Shown in pieces: positions 1-5,423 of a stretch of DNA of 7,492 bases. The translations under genes and the position numbers were made by a program. Each line of letters starts with the position of its first letter. Positions within the stretch are counted from its first letter, which is position 1. Origin of the DNA: Paracoccaceae bacterium (GTDB taxonomy: Bacteria > Pseudomonadota > Alphaproteobacteria > Rhodobacterales > Rhodobacteraceae); contig WTGT01000214.1 of NCBI GenBank assembly GCA_011523445.1, forward strand, positions 1 through 7,492. The letters are read 5' to 3'. The notes beneath the pieces were generated by a model that saw only the letters and a program-made list of their open reading frames with translations, was not told the DNA's origin and searched no databases.

Positions 1-99
1 AAGTCTCCTATTTATCCAAACCCAATTAAGAATTACAATGAAACCTGTACATATGAATATGATAAAGACATATTCCGGCATTCCTATGCGGTCCCACAT
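1..99 (-). CDS. Possible small or partial membrane protein, N-terminus only, runs off left edge
   Basis: An open frame starts with ATG at 99 and reads 33 codons to the first base of the window without a stop. The product begins MWDRIGMPEY and continues with a strongly hydrophobic stretch at about residues 11-29 (VFIIFICTGFIVILNWVWI), followed by NRRL. This is the shape of one membrane helix with a positively charged cytoplasmic end. A purine-rich GGAAAGGG lies 7 bases upstream of the ATG, a reasonable ribosome binding site. An in-frame TGA lies eight codons further upstream, so the gene does not begin earlier by much. It lies downstream of the kinase on the same strand, separated by 255 bases that include a candidate promoter. 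I do not recognise the family. It does not look like the start of the missing ABC ATPase. It could be a chance frame, since only 33 codons are visible. Confidence 0.4.
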   Translation of the reverse strand, partial: MWDRIGMPEYVFIIFICTGFIVILNWVWINRRL

Positions 100-208
100 C
101 AGAATGCCCTTTCCACGACATCAATTGGCAACGGCCCATACGTCAACACCTCCAAAAAACACAGAAAAACCGGTACGCAATAAAAATTGACTACTTTTTG
201 ACATTCAT

Positions 209-221
209 TACCTTTTAGGTA
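209..221. promoter_or_regulatory. Small dyad (TACCT-N3-AGGTA) over the candidate -10, possible operator
   Basis: TACCTTTTAGGTA is a perfect 5-base inverted repeat with a 3-base centre. It covers the -10 element of the candidate leftward promoter, which is a usual repressor position. Binding is inferred only from symmetry and placement. Confidence 0.25.
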
Positions 222-239
222 TTTATTTAGAAATGTCAA
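212..239 (-). promoter_or_regulatory. Candidate leftward sigma70-type promoter
   Basis: On the minus strand, TTGACA (239-234), a perfect -35 consensus, is followed after 16 bases by TAAAAG (217-212), a 4 of 6 match to the -10 consensus. It points toward the possible membrane protein starting at 99 and would give a leader of roughly 100 bases. The surrounding DNA is very AT-rich, so a chance match is possible. Confidence 0.3.
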
Positions 240-354
240 GTAATATATATAAGCCCCTTTTATTTTGATTATGAATTGACATTTTCACTTGTTCCAGAGC
301 TTGGGGGAAACAGCAAATAGTTCCTCATCAACCAGAGGGATATTTCAAATTCTG

Positions 355-1230
355 TTATCTCAAGGCTCCATAGTGGGTGGTGGATTGAGCTGCAGCAAAA
401 TTCGCCTTCTTTGCAGCCCTCTTGAAACATCCGGTTTGAATCCATGTTGCTAAAAATGCCCCATTAAAACAATCTCCAGCCCCTGTCGCATCCACCGCTT
501 CAACTTGATGTCCTGGAAGTTGAGTCTCATTCCCCTCTTCCGACAGATAAACCCCATTCTTACCAAGTGTAAGAACAACTGTTTTTGGTCCAAGGTCATG
601 ATAGAAACCACAAATTTCCTCAGGTGAAATCAACCCTGTCAGATGTTGAGCATCTTCCAAACTAGGTAAAGCTATGTCACAATATCGCATGGTCTCATGT
701 ATGACTTCTCTTGCAATTTCAATCGGCCACAAAGCAGGTCTCAGATTGGGGTCAAAGGCAACAGAAGTCAAACCATCCCTAGCAATTTTCATGGCCTCTA
801 GGGTAGCTTCTTTCATCAACTCGCTAATCGCCAGATTAATACCCGAGGCATAAAATACCTTACTTTTGGAAATTTCACTTTGAGGTAAATTTGATCTTGG
901 ATAATTGCTGGCTGCGGAATTGGATCTTCGATAACTGAATTTATGTCCACTTTCATCGTGGGTTACAAAATATATCCCGGTTTCCTCATCAGGAGAAATT
1001 TCAACGTTGGTATAATCAACACCTTCAAACTTCCATTTATTGATGATTTCCGAACCAAAAATATCAGCCCCGACTTTACTTATAAACCCTGCCTTAATTC
1101 TGTGTCTCACTGCGGATATGGCCGCATTGGATACATCACCACCTATCCCAATTCGAAACATACCCCCGGGTTGTTGATTGAACTCAACCAAAGGTTCTCC
1201 CAGGCAAATTAAGTCAAAACCATTACCCAT
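355..1230 (-). CDS. kdgK: PfkB-family sugar kinase, probable 2-keto-3-deoxygluconate kinase
   Basis: This is a ribokinase-like (PfkB) kinase that probably phosphorylates 2-keto-3-deoxygluconate, or a related sugar acid, to its 6-phosphate with ATP in the cytoplasm, feeding an Entner-Doudoroff-type aldolase. In the 291-residue product the N-terminal strand DLICLGEPLVEFN is followed by the GIGGDVSNAA motif (about 28-37). YRRSNSAAS (about 101-109) and FDPNLRPALWP (about 159-169) resemble the substrate-side motifs of KDG kinases. DATGAGD (247-253) is PfkB signature 2, with the catalytic Asp last. The C-terminus STTHYGAL matches the usual STTGYGA ending. Length is normal for the family. I chose ATG at 1230 because the conserved strand begins almost at once. 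An upstream in-frame TTG at 1254 would add eight residues. Neither start has a strong Shine-Dalgarno. The gene lies 187 bases downstream of the MalG-type permease on the same strand and is probably co-transcribed or under a weak own promoter. A related sugar-acid kinase specificity cannot be excluded. Confidence 0.85.
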   Translation of the reverse strand: MGNGFDLICLGEPLVEFNQQPGGMFRIGIGGDVSNAAISAVRHRIKAGFISKVGADIFGSEIINKWKFEGVDYTNVEISPDEETGIYFVTHDESGHKFSYRRSNSAASNYPRSNLPQSEISKSKVFYASGINLAISELMKEATLEAMKIARDGLTSVAFDPNLRPALWPIEIAREVIHETMRYCDIALPSLEDAQHLTGLISPEEICGFYHDLGPKTVVLTLGKNGVYLSEEGNETQLPGHQVEAVDATGAGDCFNGAFLATWIQTGCFKRAAKKANFAAAQSTTHYGALR

Positions 1231-1273
1231 TTGTGCCCATTGATGAAATGTCAAAAATTATCACTACCGATTA

Positions 1274-1296
1274 AAGAGTTAAAATAAGCAACTCTT
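1274..1296 (-). other. Short stem-loop between malG-type gene and kinase
   Basis: AAGAGTT at 1274-1280 pairs with AACTCTT at 1290-1296, giving a perfect 7-base stem and a 9-base AT-rich loop. On the transcribed (minus) strand it is followed by TAATCGG rather than a run of T, so it is not a convincing terminator. It could be a weak attenuator, an mRNA processing site or an operator for the kinase. Confidence 0.3.
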
Positions 1297-1417
1297 CAAT
1301 GAAATACAGAGGGAAATTTTGAATATGACATAGTAAGGTGAATGATTTTGCTTGCATAATTTGAGCTGGAAAAGGAGGTTGTAACAATTGGTCTTTCTAT
1401 TGGGGAAAATATGGTTC

Positions 1418-2575
1418 TTATCCCTTTACGGCACCAGCAGTCAAGCCACTGACAATCTGTCGCTGGAAAACCATTACCAATAGAAAGAGCGGTGCCGTAA
1501 TTGATACAGCTGCAGCCACAGCTTCAACCTTATCAGTCATGGTAGTTTCACGGTTGAAATAACCTGTAATGGCTGGTACCATGGTCTGGTTCTGACTGTC
1601 AAGAAGGAGCGATGTTACAAGATAATCATTGTAACCCAAAAGAAAACTGAACAAGCCCGTGGTTATTACTCCAGGCCACATCACTGGCATAATTACCCAC
1701 CAAAAGGCCTTCAAGTGGGTACATCCATCTACCCTCGCTGCTTCATCAAGTTCCGAAGGTATATTCTGGAAAAATGCCCTAAGCATCCATATGGTAAAGG
1801 GTTGATTGATGGAAACCAATACCGCTATCACGGCCAAGGGTTGCCCATAAAGGGTCGGGGCATTGGAACCTAGGATAGGTTCGAGAATTTCGGCTGAATT
1901 AATGAAGACTGGCATATAACCAGATACCAAAACTGAATGAGGTAAGGCTCGGAATATCAAGGCTGCAATCAATATCCAAAAAGCCAGATTTGATCCTGAC
2001 CGGGCCAATCCATAACCGGCCAAAGTTCCTACAGTCAAGGAAATGGTGACAACACCGGTAGTTACAATCAGAGAATTGTTGAAGTTTCGGTAAAATTCAT
2101 TTTCTATCCAAACTGCCAGATAATGTTCAAAGGTAAACCCCACGATGGGAGAACCCAAGAACCCCAGAAAACTGTTGACCATGCCAAGTAAAGGAGGTAA
2201 AACCAATCCCAAACCAAGAAAGCCTACAAGGCCCGTCAGGAGTGCTCCGACAATCCAGCCCAAGAAAACCAGATTAAATGGGGAATAGTCATTAACCAGA
2301 CGAGGCAGTTTTTTTACCGAAAACCAGGCTATCAGATAAATGAAACCTGCCCCTATCAATAAATCGATTATTGAAAGACCTTTCCCACTGGCCAGGGTTT
2401 CAGGCCCAAAAATTACTTTCAGGGGATGGGGTGAAAAGGAATCAACCGGTTCCTTGACACTCATGACCGCTATCCAGAAAATTGGAAATGCTGCAATGAT
2501 AGACCATACCGCAATGAGAGAAATAACTCCTGCCCTCAAGGAACCCGACATCTGCAGAGCTTTTGGGGCAGCCAT
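1418..2575 (-). CDS. MalG-type sugar ABC transporter permease with an unusual hydrophobic insertion
   Basis: This is an inner-membrane permease of a carbohydrate uptake ABC transporter, partner of the MalF-type protein encoded just upstream. Helix 1 is at about residues 17-39, followed by the usual SVKEPVDSFSPHPL. The core resumes at FTFEHYLAVW (147-156) with the NFNNSLIV helix entry. The EAA loop that contacts the ATPase is at 275-302 (SELDEAARVDG then MPVMWPG). The C-terminus GLTAGAVKG is typical of MalG. Total length is 385 residues, against roughly 270-300 for the family. The excess, about residues 61-146, lies between helix 1 and the core and contains two or three further hydrophobic segments (about 67-87, 100-122 and 123-141). 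The reading frame is continuous through it. The ATG shares its A with the malF stop (TAATG). A GAGGA (2587-2583) 7 bases upstream lies inside the malF end, indicating translational coupling. Substrate is unknown, but the nearby kinase favours a sugar or sugar acid. Confidence 0.9.
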   Translation of the reverse strand: MAAPKALQMSGSLRAGVISLIAVWSIIAAFPIFWIAVMSVKEPVDSFSPHPLKVIFGPETLASGKGLSIIDLLIGAGFIYLIAWFSVKKLPRLVNDYSPFNLVFLGWIVGALLTGLVGFLGLGLVLPPLLGMVNSFLGFLGSPIVGFTFEHYLAVWIENEFYRNFNNSLIVTTGVVTISLTVGTLAGYGLARSGSNLAFWILIAALIFRALPHSVLVSGYMPVFINSAEILEPILGSNAPTLYGQPLAVIAVLVSINQPFTIWMLRAFFQNIPSELDEAARVDGCTHLKAFWWVIMPVMWPGVITTGLFSFLLGYNDYLVTSLLLDSQNQTMVPAITGYFNRETTMTDKVEAVAAAVSITAPLFLLVMVFQRQIVSGLTAGAVKG

Positions 2576-3591
2576 TATAGAATCCTCGCCTTATGGTCCC
2601 GCCAGGTTTTTTGCAACAGGGGAATCAGGATAATTACGATACCTATCATTGTCATCATCGAATTGGCCGAAGCCCGTTCAATTGATCTGGTTCCTGATTC
2701 ATCAAGGGTTAAAAATTCGTAAGTTAACCATTGAAGGGAAATCACATATGATTGTGAAGAAAATCCCACGATTTCTTCAAAAACCCGATAACTGTCCATT
2801 AGATGAATAAGGGAGATAAACACAATCAGCGGCATCAAATGAGGAATAATGACATACCTCAGCCTTTCAAATCGGTTTGCACCATCAATGACCGCACTTT
2901 CCAAGGTGTCATTATTCACCGTTTGCAAACCTGCATAAAATACCACAAAGGCAAATGGGGCGACATGCCATACCCGGTAGAACATCATCATCAATTCAAT
3001 TGTCCAGGCTTGTGCGAACATGGCAATATCCATTTCCAGCCACCATTCAAGGAAAGCAGTCAAAATCCCATCACCAATAAACAGCCATCTTATTGAGAGA
3101 GCTCCAATGACCGGCGTTATAATGAATGGAAGAAGAGAAATGAAAATAATTTGACCTCGGAGCCTTTGAGTAAAATTATTCACGGCCAAGGCAATCAACA
3201 AACCCAAACCTATTGCCAAGGGCAAGGTTACAAGGGTAAATACCAATGTAAATCTAAGTGCTTTCCAGAAATCTATGGCCATAAGCGAGGACCAACTGAA
3301 ATCCGTGAAGGCTTCCTCCAAACGCAATATGTTTTTATAGGATTCTAAACCTACAAAGCTGGTTTCGGTTACTAAGTCTCCATTTTCATCTTTCAGGGGT
3401 TGGGCAACGGTTTCAGTTACACAGGTAGTGGTTCCGAATCCCGGGGTGCAAGATTCAACCTCTACGTTTTCATAAACTGTAGTCGTGGTGTAAAAGCTCT
3501 GAATAAAAACACTGACCAGTGGAAAGGCTATAAACACCAGCATCAAAAACATTGAGGGAGCAATAAAGCCCAGAAACACCCTGAATTTCAC
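2575..3591 (-). CDS. MalF-type sugar ABC transporter permease
   Basis: This is the first of two inner-membrane permease subunits of a carbohydrate ABC importer, 338 residues. Helix 1 is at about 7-31 (FLGFIAPSMF onward). A long periplasmic loop at about 35-108 follows, then helices at about 112-137, 147-171, 197-222 and 250-266 and a final one at 312-327. The EAA loop is at about 231-254 (ESAVIDGANRFERLRYVIIP), the contact site for the ATPase. The periplasmic loop carries CTPGFGTTTC, with Cys48 and Cys57 spaced as a small disulfide-closed turn, and is longer than in a minimal MalF-like protein. The start is GTG at 3591, chosen because it places the first helix correctly. A GGGAAAG lies just upstream as a modest ribosome site. 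The gene follows the binding-protein gene by 60 bases across a strong hairpin and overlaps the next permease by one base. Family assignment is firm; substrate is not determined by sequence. Confidence 0.92.
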   Translation of the reverse strand: MKFRVFLGFIAPSMFLMLVFIAFPLVSVFIQSFYTTTTVYENVEVESCTPGFGTTTCVTETVAQPLKDENGDLVTETSFVGLESYKNILRLEEAFTDFSWSSLMAIDFWKALRFTLVFTLVTLPLAIGLGLLIALAVNNFTQRLRGQIIFISLLPFIITPVIGALSIRWLFIGDGILTAFLEWWLEMDIAMFAQAWTIELMMMFYRVWHVAPFAFVVFYAGLQTVNNDTLESAVIDGANRFERLRYVIIPHLMPLIVFISLIHLMDSYRVFEEIVGFSSQSYVISLQWLTYEFLTLDESGTRSIERASANSMMTMIGIVIILIPLLQKTWRDHKARIL

Positions 3592-3616
3592 TGTTCTTTC
3601 CCAGAGCCAAAAGAGT

Positions 3617-3642
3617 TAGGGGGTGAATCATTTCACCCCCTA
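3617..3642 (-). terminator. Strong intercistronic hairpin between binding-protein and permease genes
   Basis: TAGGGGGTGAA (3617-3627) and TTCACCCCCTA (3632-3642) form a perfect 11-base stem with a 4-base loop, starting 10 bases after the binding-protein stop. On the transcribed strand it is followed by AACTCTTTTGG, which has only a short T run, so termination is probably partial. Such hairpins behind a binding-protein gene are known to let the binding protein be made in excess over the membrane subunits, through partial termination or 3'-end protection of the upstream message. That role here is inferred from position. Confidence 0.7.
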
Positions 3643-3651
3643 GATTATGGA

Positions 3652-4860
3652 TTATTGTATCAATCCTTCTTCTCTGGCTGCTACCAAATATTCGGTTTCA
3701 ATATCAGCCAAAGTGGTTGCAGCATCTTTTTCACCGGTAATGAAGGCCGGCAAACCACTACCCAGAACATTGAACAGAATTCCCATTGGAACACTGGCCG
3801 GATATGGCAAGGCACCATTTGCTGCGGTTGCAGAAGCACCTGCAGAGAACCGACCCGGGGTATAGCCTTCAATCAACCAAATGGCATCATCATTGTTGGC
3901 TTGAACCATTTCGGTATCCATGCCTTCCATTGCAACTTGGAAAGCGGCTTCTGCTTCTTCATCACTGATGTTAGCTGCAATAACGATGCCATCCCACCAC
4001 AAAGTGGAGGCAGGTCGAACTGCACCCTTTGCTGCCGAAGCCATTGCAACTTTACCGACAACCGTGCTTTCATCGGGATTATCCATGGCTCCAGCCCGGG
4101 TTGCCCACAGGTTGGCCATGGCAATCTTTCCTTGCTGGAATTGCTGCTGAACATAGGTGGAATCGGAAACCAGGATTTCAGGATCCATATATTCCTTGAG
4201 TTTACCCATCCGTTCCAGGACAGCCATTCCCGTTTCATTGTTTATATTCGGGGTGTTGTCATCATTGATGAATGTTCCACCTTCTCCAAGAAAATAATCA
4301 ATGAACGAAAGTCCTATATTTGACCCAGCTTTCCAGGTTGCACCCATGGGATATTCCACCACTCCTGCCTGTTTGAGAGTTTCGGCTGCAGCCAGAACAT
4401 CGTCATAGGTCTGCGGTTCGGCTATCCCCAATTCCTCAAATATATCCTGACGATACATAAGGTGTTTGGCGTTGACCATCATGGCAATTGCAACAATTTG
4501 CCCATCCTTTCGAATCAACTGGGCATCGGACAAATGGCTTCCATACTTGGCTACCAAATCGTCAAGGGGCCTAATCAAGTCATTATTCAATAGTGGAACT
4601 AGTGATGAATTAGCTACTCCTCCGATATGGTAAAGTGAGGGGTTGGCTGAAAATGCTTCTACATGCTTTTGATCGAATTCCTGATCAAGAACAGCCTGGA
4701 AGTTACCACATTCTCCCATGGCATCAGTAACCGATTTCCAAGCCTGAAAACCTGCACTGAACGATTTGATTTCAGCTTGATTGTCATAGGCACAGGCAGC
4801 CCATAGGGACCCTGGTGCCAACATTAGGGCGGCAAATGCCACAGCAACAAATTTTCTCAT
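3652..4860 (-). CDS. Periplasmic sugar-binding protein of an ABC importer (SBP family 1)
   Basis: This is an extracellular solute-binding protein that captures the substrate in the periplasm and delivers it to the two permeases encoded downstream. It has 402 residues, usual for family 1. A signal peptide occupies about residues 1-21 (MRKFVAVAFAALMLAPGSLWA). The following ACAYD has a Cys but no proper lipobox, so it is probably soluble and periplasmic. Cys23 and Cys51 could form a disulfide. LMYRQDIFEELGI (134-146) followed by PQTYDDVLAAAE is the hallmark hinge segment of the family. FQQGKIAMANLW (241-252) and STLWWDGIVIAA (285-296) are further family landmarks, rich in aromatic residues of the kind used for sugar stacking. 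I chose ATG at 4860 because AAGGAG lies 6 bases upstream and the signal peptide begins there. An in-frame GTG at 4890 would only add ten charged residues that cover the ribosome site. It is the first gene of the leftward cluster. The substrate cannot be named from sequence. Confidence 0.92.
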   Translation of the reverse strand: MRKFVAVAFAALMLAPGSLWAACAYDNQAEIKSFSAGFQAWKSVTDAMGECGNFQAVLDQEFDQKHVEAFSANPSLYHIGGVANSSLVPLLNNDLIRPLDDLVAKYGSHLSDAQLIRKDGQIVAIAMMVNAKHLMYRQDIFEELGIAEPQTYDDVLAAAETLKQAGVVEYPMGATWKAGSNIGLSFIDYFLGEGGTFINDDNTPNINNETGMAVLERMGKLKEYMDPEILVSDSTYVQQQFQQGKIAMANLWATRAGAMDNPDESTVVGKVAMASAAKGAVRPASTLWWDGIVIAANISDEEAEAAFQVAMEGMDTEMVQANNDDAIWLIEGYTPGRFSAGASATAANGALPYPASVPMGILFNVLGSGLPAFITGEKDAATTLADIETEYLVAAREEGLIQ

Positions 4861-4864
4861 TATT

Positions 4865-4870
4865 ATCTCC
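4865..4870 (-). promoter_or_regulatory. Ribosome binding site that fixes the binding-protein start
   Basis: On the minus strand AAGGAG is followed by ATAATA and then ATG at 4860, an ideal 6-base spacing. It decides against the in-frame GTG at 4890. Confidence 0.75.
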
Positions 4871-4912
4871 TTATCTCCTCTTCTCCCCACGGCTGCAAAC
4901 CTTGGGAATGAT

Positions 4913-4950
4913 TGACCCGAAAGTCATTATTTATTGATCTTTTCGGATCA
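4913..4950. promoter_or_regulatory. Paired inverted TGAYCCGAAA sites upstream of the sugar-transport operon, candidate operators
   Basis: TGACCCGAAA (4913-4922) and, on the opposite strand, TGATCCGAAA (4950-4941) match at 9 of 10 positions and face each other across 18 bases. Each is itself a small dyad: TGAC-N6-GTCA at 4913-4926 and TGATC-N6-GATCA at 4935-4950. Two nested symmetric sites about 50-90 bases upstream of the start codon look like binding sites for a dimeric regulator, for example of the LacI or GntR type. The regulator is not in the window. Confidence 0.45.
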
Positions 4951-5184
4951 TTGTTGACGTTACCCTAGACTTTGGAGGTTTCAGGTAAACAGCGAACGAA
5001 CCAAAATGGAAAACAGTTCCCATTCACGGTCCAGTAATCCTTTATTTTTGCCCTGACCAAAATCAGTAAAATATTAATCTACCGTTATTGGTGATCAAAA
5101 ATAAATTGTAGGTTACATTAAACAATGGAACTTTGAAAGCAACATAATACTTGCACTAAGGGAAAATCGCTACTTTAGATTAAC

Positions 5185-5210
5185 TTTCAGGTATAGGTTT
5201 ATACCCTAAA
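5185..5210. promoter_or_regulatory. Central dyad GGTATA-N4-TATACC, candidate operator
   Basis: GGTATA (5190-5195) and TATACC (5200-5205) are perfect 6-base arms around GGTT. TTT at 5185-5187 and AAA at 5208-5210 extend the symmetry after a 2-base mismatch. The core resembles the GTATAC-type sites bound by many GntR-family regulators, but that is only a resemblance. It sits near the middle of the divergent region, about 220 bases from the flavoprotein start, so it could serve either side. Confidence 0.45.
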
Positions 5211-5412
5211 TTAATTCATGTCCTTTATTGGAGATATTCTTCTTATCTTAAGATCCTGGTTGAACTTGAATCTCTTCCTTAGCTCCTTAGGGTCTCATTA
5301 ATGAAGCAATTACTTGTTGAAGATAATGAGAAAGTATTGATTGCTTTTGGAGTTACAAAAACTAATTGCTATTCAATCCAATAATTTAATCATATTATTT
5401 GTTGATTTCTTG

Positions 5413-5420
5413 AAGGAAGG
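5413..5420 (+). promoter_or_regulatory. Ribosome binding site of the flavoprotein gene
   Basis: AAGGAAGG lies directly before AAA and the ATG at 5424. The first AAGGA has 6 bases of spacing to the start. It supports this ATG, which also begins a few residues before the nucleotide-binding strand. Confidence 0.7.
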
Positions 5421-5423
5421 AAA

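Larger units (their letters stand above)
198..239. repeat. Inverted TTGACATT words flanking the candidate promoter
   Basis: TTGACATT at 198-205 is matched by its exact reverse complement AATGTCAA at 232-239, giving 8-base arms 26 bases apart. A further direct copy lies at 276-283. The ten-base form TTGACATTTC also occurs on the minus strand at 239-230 and again just upstream of the kinase at 1254-1245. These may be reused -35 elements or binding half-sites. At least one copy (7061-7068) lies inside a coding region, so the word is not exclusive to spacers. Confidence 0.3.
4861..5423. other. 563-base divergent intergenic region
   Basis: This AT-rich spacer separates the leftward sugar-transport cluster from the rightward flavoprotein gene and must hold both sets of promoters. 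It contains a near-perfect inverted repeat close to the binding-protein gene (4913-4950), a strong dyad in the middle (5185-5210) and a 10-base palindrome ATCTTAAGAT (5245-5254). A 9-base word, TTTCAGGTA, occurs at 4979 and again at 5185, the second copy leading into the central dyad. Minus-strand AATAAT (4918-4938 area, inside TAAATAATGAC) is a possible -10 for the sugar operon, but no good -35 sits at the right distance. I see no convincing riboswitch, tRNA or gene. The only small frame with a start near the flavoprotein is a 27-codon one at 5301-5384 with a poor ribosome site. Confidence 0.6.

Noticed and set aside
38..190. Rightward 50-codon frame beginning MKPVHMNMIK
   Set aside because: No ribosome site, odd composition rich in His, Thr and Pro, and antisense to the more protein-like leftward frame that starts at 99.
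1372..1480. Perfect AAAGGAGGT Shine-Dalgarno on the plus strand, followed by a TTG and a 30-codon frame
   Set aside because: It lies antisense to the end of the malG-type gene and the frame is short with no recognisable features. On the transcribed strand it reads as an anti-Shine-Dalgarno-like CCTCCTTTT, which is probably chance.
3655..4323. Long rightward frame (222 codons) opposite the binding-protein gene
   Set aside because: Shadow of the real gene on the other strand; Cys/His/Ser-rich composition, no ribosome site and no domain.
5245..5254. Palindrome ATCTTAAGAT
   Set aside because: Only 10 bases, no spacer or flanking symmetry; expected at low but real frequency by chance in this AT-rich spacer.
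5301..5384. 27-codon frame MKQLLVEDNE... just upstream of the flavoprotein, possible leader peptide
   Set aside because: Weak ribosome site, no codon run or attenuator hairpin behind it, and short enough to arise by chance.
4861..5423. Glycine riboswitch before the demethylase-like gene
   Set aside because: The region was read for the conserved glycine-aptamer blocks because such genes relate to glycine metabolism, but they are not present.
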